Shown here piece after piece: positions 45,944-57,190 of a stretch of DNA of 64,000 bases. A model generated the notes under the pieces. That model did no database searches, was not told the DNA's origin, and was given only the letters and a program-made list of their open reading frames with translations. Made by a program: the position numbers and the translations under genes. Each line of letters starts with the position of its first letter. Position 1 is the first letter of the stretch. Origin of the DNA: Pectobacterium versatile (GTDB lineage: Bacteria; Pseudomonadota; Gammaproteobacteria; Enterobacterales; Enterobacteriaceae); assembly GCF_020166435.1 (NCBI RefSeq), contig NZ_JAINZP010000007.1:157616-221615 (forward strand), in the 5' to 3' direction.

Positions 45944-47434
45944 ATGAGCCAAATTTCGTTAAAAGACACAGCGGCAGAAAATGCGGCTGAGAAAGATGCA
46001 GTCGTCATCAACAATGCGATTGCACAACAGATCGCCGAGCAGGGCGGTGTGGAAGCTTATTTACATGCGCAGCAGGATAAAACGCTGCTGCGTTTCCTGA
46101 CCTGCGGTAGCGTCGACGACGGAAAAAGTACGCTGATTGGCCGGTTGCTGCACGATACGCGCCAAATTTATGAAGATCAGCTCAGTACGCTGCACAATGA
46201 CAGCAAGCGTATTGGAACGCAGGGCGAAAAGCTGGATCTAGCATTGTTGGTCGATGGGCTTCAGGCCGAGCGTGAGCAGGGCATCACGATTGACGTGGCT
46301 TACCGCTATTTTTCTACGGAAAAGCGCAAATTCATCATCGCCGATACGCCGGGACACGAGCAGTACACCCGCAACATGGCGACTGGCGCATCAACCTGTG
46401 AGCTGGCGATTCTGCTGATTGACGCTCGCAAAGGCGTATTGGATCAAACCCGTCGTCACAGCTTTATTGCGACCCTGCTGGGGATTCGCGATCTGGTGGT
46501 GGCGGTGAACAAAATGGACTTAGTGGATTATCAGCAAACGGTGTTTGAGCAGTTTAAGCAGGATTATCTGGATTTTGCTCAGCAACTGCCTGCCGACCTG
46601 AATATCACCTTTGTGCCGATTTCCGCGCTGGATGGCGACAATGTCGCGACGCCGAGTACGACGATGGGCTGGTATACCGGGCCGACGCTGCTGGACGTGC
46701 TGGAAACGGTCAATGTGGCACAGCGCACGCTGGAACAGCCGATGCGCTTCCCGGTGCAATATGTGAACCGCCCGAATCTGGATTTCCGTGGCTACGCAGG
46801 AACGCTGGCATCCGGCATTATCCGCGTTGGGCAACGGATTAAAGTGCTGCCGTCCGGCGTAGAATCTACCGTCAGCCGTATTGTGACCTTTGACGGTGAT
46901 TTACCGCAGGCGCAGGCGGGTGAAGCGATTACGCTGGTGCTGGCGGATGAGGTAGATATCAGCCGCGGTGACCTGCTGGTCGATAGCAGCGAGTCGCTGA
47001 AAGCGGTGCAGCATGCGCTGGTGGATGTCGTCTGGATGGCGGAGCAGCCGCTGGTGCCGGGACAAAGTTACGACATCAAGATTGGCGGCAAGAAAACGCG
47101 CGCTCGGGTCGAGAATATTCAGTATCAGGTTGAGATCAATACGCTGACGCAACGTGTAGCGGAGAACCTGCCGCTGAATGGTATCGGTTCGGTTGAGCTG
47201 ATTTTTGATGAGCCGCTGGTGCTGGACAACTATCAGCACAACGCGGTGACGGGCGGGATGATCTTCATCGATCGTTTGAGCAACGTCACAGTGGGCGCGG
47301 GTCTGGTGCGGGAACCTATCGAGCAGGTGTATCAGGAGCCGGGCGCGTACAGCGCGTTTGAGCTGGAACTGAATGCGCTGGTGCGTCGCCACTTCCCACA
47401 TTGGGGTGCGCGCGATCTGCTGGGAGGCAAATAA
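45944..47434 (+). CDS. cysN: sulfate adenylyltransferase subunit 1 (GTPase)
   Basis: The 496-residue elongation-factor-like GTPase has G1 [10 protein letters not shown]3 [12 protein letters not shown] and G4 NKMD. It couples GTP hydrolysis to APS synthesis by CysD. It is about 20 residues longer than E. coli CysN because of an Ala/Glu-rich N-terminal extension (residues 8-30). It is separated from cysD by 11 nt. Confidence 0.97.
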   Translation: MSQISLKDTAAENAAEKDAVVINNAIAQQIAEQGGVEAYLHAQQDKTLLRFLTCGSVDDGKSTLIGRLLHDTRQIYEDQLSTLHNDSKRIGTQGEKLDLALLVDGLQAEREQGITIDVAYRYFSTEKRKFIIADTPGHEQYTRNMATGASTCELAILLIDARKGVLDQTRRHSFIATLLGIRDLVVAVNKMDLVDYQQTVFEQFKQDYLDFAQQLPADLNITFVPISALDGDNVATPSTTMGWYTGPTLLDVLETVNVAQRTLEQPMRFPVQYVNRPNLDFRGYAGTLASGIIRVGQRIKVLPSGVESTVSRIVTFDGDLPQAQAGEAITLVLADEVDISRGDLLVDSSESLKAVQHALVDVVWMAEQPLVPGQSYDIKIGGKKTRARVENIQYQVEINTLTQRVAENLPLNGIGSVELIFDEPLVLDNYQHNAVTGGMIFIDRLSNVTVGAGLVREPIEQVYQEPGAYSAFELELNALVRRHFPHWGARDLLGGK

Positions 47435-47435
47435 C

Positions 47436-48053
47436 GTGTCTTTACGCGATGAACCGACTGACGATAACGTCGTCTGGCATGCGCACGATGTCACCCGAGA
47501 GTCGCGCGAAACGCTGCATGGTCATCAGGGCGTTGTTATCTGGTTTACCGGGTTGTCTGGATCCGGTAAATCCACGCTGGCGGGGGCGCTGGAACAGGTG
47601 CTACATCAGCGTGGTGTCAGCACCTACCTGCTGGATGGCGATAACGTGCGGCACGGGTTGTGCCGCGATTTAGGCTTCACCGACGACGATCGGCGCGAAA
47701 ACATCCGCCGCGTGGGTGAGGTCGCAAAACTGATGGTGGACGCGGGTCTGGTCGTCCTGACTGCGTTTATCTCGCCGCACCGCGCCGAGCGTAAAATGGT
47801 GCAGGATTTACTGGGCGAAGGGCAGTTCATCGAGGTCTTCGTGGATACGCCGTTAGCGACCTGTGAAGCGCGCGATCCCAAGGGTTTGTATAAAAAAGCC
47901 CGTGCGGGAGAGCTGCGTAATTTCACTGGGATCGACTCGGCATATGAAGCACCGGAAGCGCCGGATAGTCATCTGAATGGCGAACAATTAGTAACACATT
48001 TGACAGACCAATTGTTAGATCTGCTGGGCAAGCGAGCTATTATCAAGCTCTGA
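47436..48053 (+). CDS. cysC: adenylylsulfate kinase
   Basis: The 205-residue APS kinase phosphorylates APS to PAPS for CysH. It has P-loop [25 protein letters not shown], and [19 protein letters not shown]. The GTG start at 47436, 1 nt after the cysN stop, is chosen; the longer open frame would lie inside cysN. Confidence 0.96.
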   Translation: MSLRDEPTDDNVVWHAHDVTRESRETLHGHQGVVIWFTGLSGSGKSTLAGALEQVLHQRGVSTYLLDGDNVRHGLCRDLGFTDDDRRENIRRVGEVAKLMVDAGLVVLTAFISPHRAERKMVQDLLGEGQFIEVFVDTPLATCEARDPKGLYKKARAGELRNFTGIDSAYEAPEAPDSHLNGEQLVTHLTDQLLDLLGKRAIIKL

Positions 48054-48096
48054 TATCCCGCTTTTTTCACCGCGCCAGTGGGTGATAAGGGGACGA

Positions 48097-48444
48097 ATGG
48101 GAAAGATTATGCAAAATGCCACGCAGTTAACGATTAGCAAGACTCGGCCAGCGCAACAAGAAGAGGATGACGGCGTTTCCTACCTGTTTATGGGGGCGGT
48201 CACGGGGTTCTCTTTTTATTGGTTGGCCTTCACTATCCCTTTTTTGGTATACGGCTCCAATACCACGTTTTTCTTCATGCTCTACACTTGGCCGTTTTTT
48301 CTGGCGCTGATGCCGTTTTCAGTGTTGGTTGGCGTCGGGTTTAGCTTTTTGCTGAGAGGCTATCTTTTTTATACGCTTTTTGCGACAGGGCTGACGGTGG
48401 TCTGCCTGTTCTGGTTGGTATTTTCTTTTCTGACGGGGTGGTAA
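48097..48444 (+). CDS. ygbE: DUF3561 inner-membrane protein
   Basis: The 115-residue protein has three or four transmembrane helices and the DUF3561 pattern YGSNTTFFFMLYTWPFFLAL. It matches E. coli YgbE, which also follows cysDNC. The ATG at 48097 is chosen for its AAGGGG ribosome-binding site; the GTG at 48082 is an alternative. No function is known. Confidence 0.88.
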   Translation: MGKIMQNATQLTISKTRPAQQEEDDGVSYLFMGAVTGFSFYWLAFTIPFLVYGSNTTFFFMLYTWPFFLALMPFSVLVGVGFSFLLRGYLFYTLFATGLTVVCLFWLVFSFLTGW

Positions 48445-48451
48445 AAGAAAA

Positions 48452-48482
48452 AGGCTGCCAGCGCGGAAGACGCTGACAGCCT
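48452..48482 (-). terminator. bidirectional terminator
   Basis: The stem AGGCTGCCAGCG pairs with CGCTGACAGCCT, with a two-base internal mismatch. On the minus strand it is followed by TTTTTCTTTT. It lies between convergent ygbE and the ABC operon. Confidence 0.65.
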
Positions 48483-48504
48483 ACGGTTTACCGTTTTAAC
48501 GTAT

Positions 48505-49236
48505 TTACAGTATTTTGCTCAGGAACGCCTGCGTGCGCGGGTTACTCGGATGCGTAAAGATCGCCTCTGGCGTTCCTTGTTCCTGAATAATCCCCTGATC
48601 GATAAAGATCACTCTATCGGCCACTTCTCGGGCAAATGCCATTTCATGGGTCACGATGACCATCGTCATGCCTTCGTTCGCCAGCGTTTTCATGACTGCC
48701 AACACTTCACCAACTAGCTCTGGGTCCAGCGCGGATGTCGGTTCATCAAACAGCATGATCGCCGGTTCCATCGCTAACGCGCGGGCAATCGCGACACGCT
48801 GCTGTTGTCCACCGGACAGGCTGTTCGGCCAGGCATCGATTTTATCCAGCAGGCCGACCTTGCTGAGCAACGCTTTCGCTCGCTCAACGGCCTGCGCGCG
48901 GGATAATTTTTTCACATCCATCGGTGCCATAATCACGTTTTCCAACACCGTCATGTGCGGAAATAGATTAAAGCGCTGGAAGACCATCCCCACGCTTTCA
49001 CGCACGCGATTGATATTGGTTTTCTGATCGTGAATGGCAAAACCGTTGACCGTAATCTCGCCTGCTGACAGTGTCTCCAGTGCGTTGATACAGCGCAGAA
49101 AGGTACTTTTTCCTGAACCGGATGGGCCAATCAGACAGAGCACTTCCTGAGGCGCGATATCACAGGAAATACCACGCAGGACATGCGTATCGCCAAACTG
49201 TTTTTGCAGGTTTTTAACGTGAATCACTTTTGCCAA
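48505..49236 (-). CDS. amino-acid ABC transporter ATPase
   Basis: The 243-residue GlnQ/ArtP-type ATPase has Walker [12 protein letters not shown]-loop [10 protein letters not shown], signature LSGGQQQR, and Walker [14 protein letters not shown]. It overlaps the permease gene by 23 nt, so the two are translationally coupled. It drives the basic/polar amino-acid importer. Confidence 0.9.
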   Translation of the reverse strand: MAKVIHVKNLQKQFGDTHVLRGISCDIAPQEVLCLIGPSGSGKSTFLRCINALETLSAGEITVNGFAIHDQKTNINRVRESVGMVFQRFNLFPHMTVLENVIMAPMDVKKLSRAQAVERAKALLSKVGLLDKIDAWPNSLSGGQQQRVAIARALAMEPAIMLFDEPTSALDPELVGEVLAVMKTLANEGMTMVIVTHEMAFAREVADRVIFIDQGIIQEQGTPEAIFTHPSNPRTQAFLSKIL

Positions 49237-49978
49237 ACCTCATTTCCATGTGCCGCACCAGCAGCGAGAGCAGGAAAGTAATAACCCAATAAACGATAGA
49301 GATCGCTAGGTAGGGTTCCCAGTACGTGGCGTAAGCCCCTGACACCGTACGAGCGGCATAGGCGAGATCCGCCAATCCGATTGCTGAAGCCAGCGATGAA
49401 TCCTTCACAATCGCGATGGCGTTGTTGCCCAGCGGTGGCAGCATGCGGCGGAAAGCCTGCGGCAGAATGACTTTCCGCATGGTACGGCCATAGCTCATTC
49501 CGAGAGAGCGTGACGCTTCCATCTGGCCGCGATCGATCGACTGAATGCCAGCACGGAATATCTCGGAGACATAGGCACCCGCATTCAGCGTAATTGCCAC
49601 GACGCAAGAGAGGAACGCACCGTAATCTGAGCGCAGCGTACGGGCAAAATCGACCGACATAATATTGCTGGTCACCAGCAGTCCATCACGCGGATTGATG
49701 AACAGCGGCACCAGTGCGAAGTGCACCACCATGATTTGCACAAACAGCGGCGTGCCCCGGAAGGCGCTGATGTAGATGCGTACTGGCCATTGAACGCCGT
49801 AGTGCAGGATATATTTCCACGGCCCGTGCGGCGCTTGCGCTAAGCGGCCCAATCCGAGCGTTAATCCCCAGCAGGTGCCAAGAATGACACAGATAATGGT
49901 GCATTTGATGGTCATCCAGGTGCCTTCCATAAATAGCGGGGCATATTCCTGAATGATCTCCCAACGAAATCCCGTCAA
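49214..49978 (-). CDS. amino-acid ABC transporter permease
   Basis: The 254-residue HisQ/GlnP-family permease has an N-terminal [20 protein letters not shown] segment and the EAA loop [16 protein letters not shown]. It is the only permease in this operon, so it probably works as a homodimer. It lies 133 nt downstream of the binding-protein gene, past a hairpin. Confidence 0.88.
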   Translation of the reverse strand: MTGFRWEIIQEYAPLFMEGTWMTIKCTIICVILGTCWGLTLGLGRLAQAPHGPWKYILHYGVQWPVRIYISAFRGTPLFVQIMVVHFALVPLFINPRDGLLVTSNIMSVDFARTLRSDYGAFLSCVVAITLNAGAYVSEIFRAGIQSIDRGQMEASRSLGMSYGRTMRKVILPQAFRRMLPPLGNNAIAIVKDSSLASAIGLADLAYAARTVSGAYATYWEPYLAISIVYWVITFLLSLLVRHMEMRFGKSDSR

Positions 49979-50024
49979 GATCGTTTCCTTTTTTGAATAG
50001 GCTAACGTAATGATTATTCTAAAT

Positions 50025-50055
50025 TAAACCGGACAGGCTGGCTGTCCGGTTGATG
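50025..50055 (-). other. hairpin between binding protein and permease
   Basis: An AACCGGACAG/CTGTCCGGTT stem lies in the gap between the binding-protein gene and the permease gene. Such partial terminators usually lower expression of membrane genes relative to the abundant binding protein. Confidence 0.55.
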
Positions 50056-50111
50056 CGACGTCTCGCGTGAGGCGATGGAGATCTGGAGAGGTGCGCAGTG
50101 TCTTGCAGGCG

Positions 50112-50882
50112 TTATTCTGCGGGTAAGGTCGGAACGTTGTTATCAAACCAGGTTTGATAGATCTTGGCGTAGGTGCCATCAGCAACGATTTTTTTCAGCC
50201 CTGAGTTAATCTTCGCACGCAGCTGATCGTTGCCTTTCGCGACGGCGATCCCGAAATACTGGCGTTCGAATTTGGCGTCGGAAACCAGATTGAACTGTTT
50301 TTCAGGGTGAGTCTTAATGTAAAACTTCACCACGCCCACGTCGCCAACCGCTGCGCCCACACCATCTTCATACAGCTCTTGTAACATTAACGGGGTGTTA
50401 TCAAAGCGCTTAATCGATGTACTGTTTTTGCCTAATACGTCGGACACCACGATATCGGCGGTGCTGGAGTTCACGACACCAACTTTGTGATCTTTCAGCG
50501 CTGCAATCGAGTCGATCGTCGAGCCTTTAGGCACCACAATGGACTGCTCAGCAGGGAAATAAGGTGTGGAGAAATCGACCATTTGCTTACGTTTGTCGGT
50601 AATCGTGATACCGGAAATGATAATGTCGCGGTCGCCGGAGTTAAGGGTCGCGAAGATCCCTTCCCACGGCGTATTGATCAGCTTGATATTAAAATTCTCC
50701 GCCTTGGCGATTGCTTTAATAATATCAATATCAAAGCCTTCCAGCTCTTTCTGCGCGTTTTCAAACTCAAAGGGACGATAGGTGCCGCCAGAGCCGACAA
50801 CGTAAGTGGGTTCAGCGGCAAAGGCGCTAGTAGAGAGTGCGGTTGCGAAGAGCGCACTAACGAATAACAGTTTTTTGAACAT
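50112..50882 (-). CDS. basic/polar amino-acid ABC substrate-binding protein
   Basis: The 256-residue SBP family 3 protein has a signal peptide (AFA-AEP) and the motifs VVGSGGTYRPFEFEN, GFDIDIIKAIAKAENFNIKL, and DIIISGITITDKRKQMVDFS. The architecture matches basic amino-acid binders (ArtJ/HisJ type), and the ARG-box-like sites upstream agree with an arginine-related role. It is the first gene of the operon. Confidence 0.88.
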   Translation of the reverse strand: MFKKLLFVSALFATALSTSAFAAEPTYVVGSGGTYRPFEFENAQKELEGFDIDIIKAIAKAENFNIKLINTPWEGIFATLNSGDRDIIISGITITDKRKQMVDFSTPYFPAEQSIVVPKGSTIDSIAALKDHKVGVVNSSTADIVVSDVLGKNSTSIKRFDNTPLMLQELYEDGVGAAVGDVGVVKFYIKTHPEKQFNLVSDAKFERQYFGIAVAKGNDQLRAKINSGLKKIVADGTYAKIYQTWFDNNVPTLPAE

Positions 50883-50911
50883 GGTTTTCTCCTAGTTTAA
50901 ATGTAACATTT

Positions 50912-50946
50912 TCTTTTTTTATGCACTTTGTATGCATAAAAATACA
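50912..50946 (-). promoter_or_regulatory. ARG-box-like tandem sites
   Basis: TGCATAAAAATACA at 50933-50946 matches 12 of 14 positions of the ArgR half-site pair TGAAT-N4-ATTCA in A/T-normalised form. A weaker second box, TCTTTTTTTATGCA, lies at 50912-50925, 21 bp away in phase, which is the usual ARG-box spacing. They overlap the promoter region of the basic amino-acid binding-protein gene. Confidence 0.5.
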
Positions 50947-51213
50947 CAGATAGCATTAATGGTTCAACTGACGTTTTTCCTATGGGCGGTTTTATTCACA
51001 TGGCTCCTGCGCACTTGCGTCTTCTGATGAATAGAAAGTACGAGAGGATGAATGGATGAAATGAGTGTGACGTGGGTGCGCGTTTGGCATGCTCTTTTGC
51101 CCGAAATATCCCCATTTGGGCATGTGGCAGGGTGAATATTGCCTCCCACTGCTGGACACAGTGGAGTCGAAACAAAAGTTATGGGATGATTAGGCGGTTT
51201 TTCAGGGGGCGGG

Positions 51214-51549
51214 ATGGGAAAGCTTACGCTGTTATTATTGATATTGCTTGGCTGGCTTCAGTACTCACTGTGGCTGGGCAAGAATGGCATTCATGATTAT
51301 GTTCGGGTGAAGGATGATGTTGTTGTCCAGCAGGGGAACAATGCCAAATTAAAAGACCGTAACGAACAGCTGTTTGCTGAAATTGATGACCTCAATGGCG
51401 GTCAGGAAGCGATTGAAGAGCGCGCACGCAATGAACTGGGTATGATCAAACCCGGTGAAAGCTTCTATCGTCTGGTGCCAGAATCTAGCCACCGTAACGC
51501 GAATACGGCGTCATCTAATAACGCTTCATCCAACAATACACAACGTTGA
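51214..51549 (+). CDS. ftsB: cell division protein FtsB
   Basis: The 111-residue bitopic protein has a transmembrane helix (residues 3-20) and a periplasmic coiled coil ([20 protein letters not shown], then IDDLNGG). Together with FtsL and FtsQ it bridges to the FtsWI septal synthase. The C-terminal Asn/Ser tail is variable. Its stop lies 3 nt before ispD, the usual ftsB-ispD-ispF order. Confidence 0.94.
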   Translation: MGKLTLLLLILLGWLQYSLWLGKNGIHDYVRVKDDVVVQQGNNAKLKDRNEQLFAEIDDLNGGQEAIEERARNELGMIKPGESFYRLVPESSHRNANTASSNNASSNNTQR

Positions 51550-51552
51550 CGC

Positions 51553-52266
51553 ATGCAGATACCACGCCTTTCCCCGCCTGAAATTGTTGCTGTTTTGCCC
51601 GCTGCGGGTAACGGCAGCCGGATGCAAAACGATCGTCCTAAGCAGTATCTGACGATTGGCAATGATGCGACCGGTCATAAAACCATTCTCGAACATACCA
51701 TCGACGCGCTTTTACGCCATTCACGCGTACAGCGTGTCGTCGTCGTTATCAGTCCAGATGACGTATTCTTTCATACTCTGGCGATTGCCAAAGATTCCCG
51801 TATTTGTGCCGTGACGGGCGGGCAGCAGCGTGCGGATTCCGTACTGGCTGGGCTGGCTGCCGTTGACGATAGCGCGTGGGCGTTGGTGCATGACGCGGCG
51901 CGTCCGTGTCTGCATCAGGACGATCTGACGCGCCTGCTGGCGATTGTCGAGCAGAGTGACGTTGGTGGAATTCTGGCCGCACCGGTTCGTGATACCATGA
52001 AGCGCAGCACGGACGGGTTTATCGATCGCACGGTAGAACGTAACGATTTGTGGCATGCGCTGACGCCGCAGCTTTTTCCTGCGGCGCTGTTGAAACAGTG
52101 TCTGCAACGGGCGCTTCAGGATGGCGTTGCCGTCACAGATGAAGCCTCTGCGCTGGAATATTGTGGCTATCGCCCGCAAATTATCAGCGGACGTTCGGAT
52201 AATATCAAAGTCACGCGTCCAGAGGATTTGGCATTAGCCGAATTCTATTTAACCAGTTTGCAGTAA
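51553..52266 (+). CDS. ispD: 2-C-methyl-D-erythritol 4-phosphate cytidylyltransferase
   Basis: The 237-residue MEP-pathway enzyme has the nucleotide-binding motif [18 protein letters not shown] near its N-terminus, VHDAARPCL, and a C-terminal [19 protein letters not shown]. It forms CDP-ME for isoprenoid synthesis. It sits between ftsB and ispF. Confidence 0.96.
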   Translation: MQIPRLSPPEIVAVLPAAGNGSRMQNDRPKQYLTIGNDATGHKTILEHTIDALLRHSRVQRVVVVISPDDVFFHTLAIAKDSRICAVTGGQQRADSVLAGLAAVDDSAWALVHDAARPCLHQDDLTRLLAIVEQSDVGGILAAPVRDTMKRSTDGFIDRTVERNDLWHALTPQLFPAALLKQCLQRALQDGVAVTDEASALEYCGYRPQIISGRSDNIKVTRPEDLALAEFYLTSLQ

Positions 52267-52319
52267 CCTCATTTTATTCGTTAAATTTATTTGTTAAATA
52301 CATATAAGGAGAACGCGCG

Positions 52320-52817
52320 ATGCGTATCGGTCACGGTTTTGATGTCCATAAGTTCGGTGGAGAAGGTCCGCTGGTGATCGGTGGCGTGCGAATTCCTTAT
52401 ACTCAAGGCTTGCTGGCGCATTCCGATGGGGATGTGGTGCTGCACGCCGTGACCGATGCCCTGTTGGGCGCTGCCGCGCTGGGCGACATTGGCAAGCTGT
52501 TTCCTGATACTGATCCGGCCTTTAAAGGCGCTGACAGCCGTGGCCTGTTGCGTGAAGCCTGGCGTCGTATCAACGATAAAGGTTATCAGTTGGGAAACTT
52601 GGACGTCACGATTATTGCGCAGACGCCAAAAATGGCACCGCACATCCCGCAAATGCGTGTGAACCTGGCGGAAGATTTGCAGTGCCATATGGACGACGTC
52701 AATGTGAAAGCGACCACGACGGAACAACTGGGCTTTACAGGTCGCGGCGAAGGTATTGCCTGCGAAGCCGTTGCCCTGCTGGTGAAAAAAGAAACGGGCG
52801 AAATTGTCGCGTGGTAA
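52320..52817 (+). CDS. ispF: 2-C-methyl-D-erythritol 2,4-cyclodiphosphate synthase
   Basis: The 165-residue enzyme has the metal-binding [29 protein letters not shown], and the substrate loop FTGRGEGIA. It acts two steps after IspD in the same pathway. It follows ispD with a 53-nt gap and an AAGGAG ribosome-binding site. Confidence 0.97.
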   Translation: MRIGHGFDVHKFGGEGPLVIGGVRIPYTQGLLAHSDGDVVLHAVTDALLGAAALGDIGKLFPDTDPAFKGADSRGLLREAWRRINDKGYQLGNLDVTIIAQTPKMAPHIPQMRVNLAEDLQCHMDDVNVKATTTEQLGFTGRGEGIACEAVALLVKKETGEIVAW

Positions 52818-52921
52818 GTCGTTGGTTTATCGACAATACTTTATTAAGAATAGAAAATTAACAGTATAAAAAACAATGTCATGATCGTGCTTCGCCCGAT
52901 TATGCACTTTGTAGGATAACG

Positions 52922-53968
52922 ATGGAAAATAGCGAACAACTCGTCTGGCTGCACGGTGAACCACAGGCTACTGGCTCATTGAAATCCACTGCGGAAGACT
53001 TTCTGGTGGTGGAAGATCTGGGGTTTCAGCCGGATGGCGACGGTGAACAGGTATTGGTGCGTGTACGCAAGCGCGGATGCAATACGCAATTTGTGGCCGA
53101 GATGCTGGCGAAATTTGTTCGTCTACCGCTGCGTGCCGTCAGCTATGCGGGCCTGAAAGATCGTCATGCTGTCACCGAACAGTGGTTCTGTCTGCACATG
53201 CCAGGAAAAGAGACGCCCGATTTCACCTCGCTGGAACTGGAAGGCTGTGATGTGCTTGAGGTGATTCGCCATCGTCGCAAGCTGCGGATCGGTACGCTGC
53301 GGGGTAACCATTTTACTCTGGTGCTGCGTCAGGTCAGCGATCGAAACGAAGTTGATGCTCGTTTGGCGCTGATTGCCGCGAAAGGCGCGCCTAATTATTT
53401 CGGCAGCCAGCGTTTCGGGCGCAACGGAAATAACCTTGAGCAGGCCCGTCTTTGGGCAAATAACGAGATTCGGGTAAAAGAACGCAGTAAGCGGAGTTTT
53501 TATCTTTCTGCCAGCCGCAGTGCGATGTTTAATCAGGTTGCCAGTGCAAGACTGGCAGGGCAGCAGGCGAAAACCGTCTTGTGTGGTGATGCATTGCAGC
53601 TGACAGGGCGCGGCAGTTGGTTTGTTGCTAAGGCTGATGAACGGGAAACTTTGCAGACGCGCCTTGATGCTGGCGAGCTTCAGATTACTGCGCCGCTGCC
53701 CGGAGATGGTGAACTGGGCACGCAGGATGACGCGCAGCTATTTGAAAAGCAGGCTTTGGTCGGACAAGACACACTGTGGTCTTTGGTCAAGCGTGAGCGG
53801 GTCGAACCTGCACGGCGTGCGGTACTGCTGTATCCACAACAGATGCACTGGGAATGGCAGGATGACGCAACCGTGAAAGTGACATTCTGGCTACCTGCGG
53901 GTAGTTTTGCGACCAGCGTGGTGCGTGAATTGCTGCATTCACAGCAGGATACCGATCTCGGTGCCTGA
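52922..53968 (+). CDS. truD: tRNA pseudouridine(13) synthase
   Basis: The 348-residue enzyme converts U13 of tRNA-Glu to pseudouridine. It shows the TruD signature [14 protein letters not shown] with the catalytic Asp and [15 protein letters not shown]. The length equals the E. coli protein, so it is complete. It is normally followed by surE, which is missing here. Confidence 0.95.
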   Translation: MENSEQLVWLHGEPQATGSLKSTAEDFLVVEDLGFQPDGDGEQVLVRVRKRGCNTQFVAEMLAKFVRLPLRAVSYAGLKDRHAVTEQWFCLHMPGKETPDFTSLELEGCDVLEVIRHRRKLRIGTLRGNHFTLVLRQVSDRNEVDARLALIAAKGAPNYFGSQRFGRNGNNLEQARLWANNEIRVKERSKRSFYLSASRSAMFNQVASARLAGQQAKTVLCGDALQLTGRGSWFVAKADERETLQTRLDAGELQITAPLPGDGELGTQDDAQLFEKQALVGQDTLWSLVKRERVEPARRAVLLYPQQMHWEWQDDATVKVTFWLPAGSFATSVVRELLHSQQDTDLGA

Positions 53969-54108
53969 TGTACTGCGATACGTTTTTTGCAGAACATAGT
54001 TGCAGAGAATAATGCTGGCAACCGTGCGATAGCGGCGGCTGGCTTACCCCTGTGCGGGAAAATTGCTGTATTGGTGACGAGGTTAACCAGAGCTGAGGTT
54101 GGCGGGGA
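53969..54108 (+). pseudogene. surE: surE locus reduced to a 140-bp scar
   Basis: In related enterobacteria surE lies between truD and pcm and overlaps both. Here only 140 bp separate truD from pcm. The last codons before the pcm overlap read EVGGEW and stop in the surE frame, resembling the SurE C-terminus, and the first bases after the truD stop resemble a degraded start (ATGTACTGCGATACG). The rest of the nucleotidase gene is gone. Calling this a scar is inference. Confidence 0.5.
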
Positions 54109-54735
54109 ATGGTAAACAAGCGTATAGAAACGTTGTTGGCACAACTGCGCCAGCAGGGCATTCAGGACGAACGTCTGCTGAAGGCGATAGAAGCCGTACC
54201 CAGAGAACGTTTTGTTGATGAGGCTTTCGAGCATAAAGCGTATGAAAATACCGCTCTGCCTATTGGTTCTGGGCAGACGATTTCGCAGCCGTATATCGTT
54301 GCGAAGATGACGGAATTGCTCAGCCTGATGCCCGAATCCCGCGTGCTGGAAATTGGCACTGGGTCGGGTTATCAAACGGCAATTTTAGCGCATTTGGTTC
54401 GGCACGTTTGCTCGGTTGAGCGTATCAAAGGGCTGCAATGGCAGGCTAAACGTCGCTTAAAGCAGCTTGATCTACATAATGTTTCTACCCGTCATGGCGA
54501 TGGGTGGCATGGCTGGGCGTCGCGCGGGCCGTTTGATGCCATCATCGTGACTGCTGCACCGCTGGAAATTCCCCTAGCGCTGATGGAGCAACTTGATGAA
54601 GGCGGTGTGATGGTATTGCCCGTCGGTGAACAGTCACAATACTTACAAGTTGTGCAACGCCATGCTGGCGAATTTATTATTCAAACGGTTGAAGCTGTTC
54701 GGTTTGTTCCGCTGGTCAAAGGGGAATTAGCCTGA
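54109..54735 (+). CDS. pcm: protein-L-isoaspartate O-methyltransferase
   Basis: The 208-residue repair enzyme has the SAM-binding motif [16 protein letters not shown] and an N-terminal helix ([20 protein letters not shown]). It methylates isoaspartyl residues in aged proteins. It has the full length and C-terminus ([12 protein letters not shown]) of E. coli Pcm. The ATG overlaps the presumed SurE stop (ATGGTAA). Confidence 0.94.
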   Translation: MVNKRIETLLAQLRQQGIQDERLLKAIEAVPRERFVDEAFEHKAYENTALPIGSGQTISQPYIVAKMTELLSLMPESRVLEIGTGSGYQTAILAHLVRHVCSVERIKGLQWQAKRRLKQLDLHNVSTRHGDGWHGWASRGPFDAIIVTAAPLEIPLALMEQLDEGGVMVLPVGEQSQYLQVVQRHAGEFIIQTVEAVRFVPLVKGELA

Positions 54736-55080
54736 TACCGTGGCGTTGGTATGCATTTGTTGTTAAGTCTTTAAAATTTCAACATAACTGTTTTATAGTG
54801 CGAATTTGTTGATATTGTTAGCATCTAATCATCGCGGTGCCTTTCCCGTTTTGCTTATGCGCCAGCGATGGTGAAGTAGCGATCTTTCTCGTTCCAATTA
54901 ACGAATAAATCACCGGATACCGGTTATACTACAATCACTTACGCGATAGGTAGTTGAGCTACGGCCAGTTAAGCGAGAGCAGATGCGAGGCTGACATGTC
55001 CGAATTGAGTTCTGGATACTACTGTTTTTTGAATGTTATCGACACTTTTTGAACGCTATAGTTATAGAGGAGTAAGGCGC
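54736..55080. other. intergenic region pcm-nlpD
   Basis: No gene is seen. A GGATACCGG-type repeat and a TATACT -10 candidate at about 54925-54930 suggest an nlpD promoter. The main rpoS promoter of enterobacteria lies further on, inside nlpD. Confidence 0.4.
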
Positions 55081-56115
55081 ATGGGAAGCCGAATGATGAA
55101 TTTGCGTCACATTGCTGCTTGTACGGTGGTTGTCTTAGGATTGGCGGGATGTACCAATAATAATTCCAAATCCGCACCGATCAGCAGCGTTGATGGAAAT
55201 ACGGGCAGCCGAGGGGGGATGTTATCTGCGCCACCATCACGCATTTCAACAGCGGGTGAAAGCGTGGCAACAACGTCCGACGGACGAATTGTTTACAATC
55301 GCAGCTATGGCAATATTCCGAAAGGCAGCTATAGCGGCGGCAGTTCTTACACGGTTAAACGGGGCGATACCCTTTTTTATATCGCGTGGATTACCGGTAA
55401 TGACTACCGGGATCTGGCGCAGCGCAACAATATCCCTGAGCCGTACAGCCTGAATGTGGGGCAATCACTGAGCTTAGGCAGCGGTTCCGGCAACAACGCT
55501 TCGGGCGGCGGCCTGACGAGCGGTGGTGGAATGCTGGCAACAACCGATGCCACACGCGGTGGTGTACCAACGCCGCCATCAAGTGCGCAAATACAAACTA
55601 CATCGGTTGATTCTCAGTCAACTAATGCGTATTCTGGTAATCAGGGTAAACAGAATGTAGGTAAGATGTTACCTACGACAGGTGCACCAACAACCGCTCC
55701 TGTTTCCGCACCAGCGGCTGTTGCCAGCAGCAATACGGCTGCTGTCGGCAGTTGGCGTTGGCCTACCGATGGGAAAGTCATAGATAGTTTCTCCGCTTCC
55801 GAAGGGGGAAATAAAGGGATTGATATCGCCGGCTCACGTGGGCAACCGATCACCGCAACCGCCAGTGGGCGTGTGGTGTATGCGGGGAATGCGCTACGTG
55901 GTTACGGAAATCTGATAATCATCAAGCATAATGATGACTACCTCAGTGCCTATGCCCATAACGATACGATGCTAGTCCGTGAGCAACAAGATGTCACGGC
56001 AGGACAAAAGATCGCTACGATGGGCAGTACGGGCACCAGCTCAGTTCGCTTGCACTTTGAAATTCGTTACAAGGGGAAATCCGTAAACCCGCTGCGTTTT
56101 CTGCCGCAGCGATAA
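55081..56115 (+). CDS. nlpD: murein hydrolase activator NlpD
   Basis: The 344-residue lipoprotein has a signal peptide with lipobox LAGC, a LysM domain ([28 protein letters not shown]) at about residues 85-130, a low-complexity Ser/Thr/Ala linker, and a C-terminal degenerate M23 (LytM) domain ([40 protein letters not shown]). It activates AmiC in daughter-cell separation. The ATG at 55081 is chosen for its upstream GGAGTAAGG; a longer start at 55033 lacks a ribosome-binding site. Confidence 0.92.
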   Translation: MGSRMMNLRHIAACTVVVLGLAGCTNNNSKSAPISSVDGNTGSRGGMLSAPPSRISTAGESVATTSDGRIVYNRSYGNIPKGSYSGGSSYTVKRGDTLFYIAWITGNDYRDLAQRNNIPEPYSLNVGQSLSLGSGSGNNASGGGLTSGGGMLATTDATRGGVPTPPSSAQIQTTSVDSQSTNAYSGNQGKQNVGKMLPTTGAPTTAPVSAPAAVASSNTAAVGSWRWPTDGKVIDSFSASEGGNKGIDIAGSRGQPITATASGRVVYAGNALRGYGNLIIIKHNDDYLSAYAHNDTMLVREQQDVTAGQKIATMGSTGTSSVRLHFEIRYKGKSVNPLRFLPQR

Positions 56116-56168
56116 ATCGGGCAGAGTATTTCGGTATTCTGCCAAGGGATCACGGGTAGGAGCCACTT

Positions 56169-57161
56169 ATGAGCCAAAGTACGCTGAAAGTTAACGAGTT
56201 ACATGAAGATGCCGATTTCGAAGAAAATGGATTTGACGTTTTTGACGATAAAGCGCTGGCAGAGGAAGATACCAATGATAATGACTCGGCGGAAGACGAG
56301 CTGTTATCGCAAGGGGTCCCACAGCGTGTCTTGGACGCAACACAGCTCTATTTGGGAGAGATTGGCTATTCGCCGCTTTTAACCGCAGAAGAAGAAGTTT
56401 ATTTTGCCCGACGCGCGTTGCGTGGTGATGTCCCATCACGCCGCCGGATGATCGAGAGTAACCTGCGGCTGGTGGTGAAAATTGCCCGCCGTTACAACAA
56501 TCGTGGTCTAGCGCTGCTGGATCTAATTGAAGAGGGGAACCTCGGCCTGATCCGTGCGGTTGAAAAATTCGATCCAGAAAGAGGATTCCGTTTTTCAACC
56601 TACGCAACCTGGTGGATTCGACAAACGATAGAACGGGCGATCATGAATCAAACCCGTACCATCCGTTTGCCGATTCACATTGTCAAAGAACTCAACGTTT
56701 ACCTGCGCACTGCGCGCGAACTGTCTCATAAACTGGATCACGAGCCGAGTGCGGAAGAAATTGCCGAACAGCTTGATAAACCTGTTGATGACGTCAATCG
56801 CATGCTGCGCCTGAATGAGCGTATTACTTCCGTCGATACCCCGCTGGGTGGTGATTCGGAAAAAGCACTGCTGGATATTCTGGCAGACGAAAAAGATAAC
56901 GGACCTGAAGACACCACTCAGGATAACGATATGAAGCAGAATATCGTTAAATGGTTGTTTGAGCTTAATGCCAAACAGCGTGAGGTGTTGGCGCGTCGTT
57001 TCGGCCTGCTAGGGTACGAAGCGGCTACGCTGGAAGATGTGGGTCGTGAAATCGGCTTAACGCGTGAACGTGTTCGCCAGATTCAGGTTGAAGGCTTACG
57101 CCGCCTGCGGGAAATTTTGCAGGTCCAGGGGTTGAGCATTGAAGAACTGTTTCGTGAATAA
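56169..57161 (+). CDS. rpoS: RNA polymerase sigma factor RpoS
   Basis: The 330-residue stationary-phase sigma factor has region 1.2/2 ([60 protein letters not shown]), region 3 and region 4 ([20 protein letters not shown]). It is intact and of normal length, which matters because rpoS often mutates in laboratory isolates. It lies 53 nt after nlpD; its main promoter is expected within nlpD. Confidence 0.97.
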   Translation: MSQSTLKVNELHEDADFEENGFDVFDDKALAEEDTNDNDSAEDELLSQGVPQRVLDATQLYLGEIGYSPLLTAEEEVYFARRALRGDVPSRRRMIESNLRLVVKIARRYNNRGLALLDLIEEGNLGLIRAVEKFDPERGFRFSTYATWWIRQTIERAIMNQTRTIRLPIHIVKELNVYLRTARELSHKLDHEPSAEEIAEQLDKPVDDVNRMLRLNERITSVDTPLGGDSEKALLDILADEKDNGPEDTTQDNDMKQNIVKWLFELNAKQREVLARRFGLLGYEAATLEDVGREIGLTRERVRQIQVEGLRRLREILQVQGLSIEELFRE

Positions 57162-57190
57162 TTAGTGACGAGTTGCTGATGTCTTGAAAT

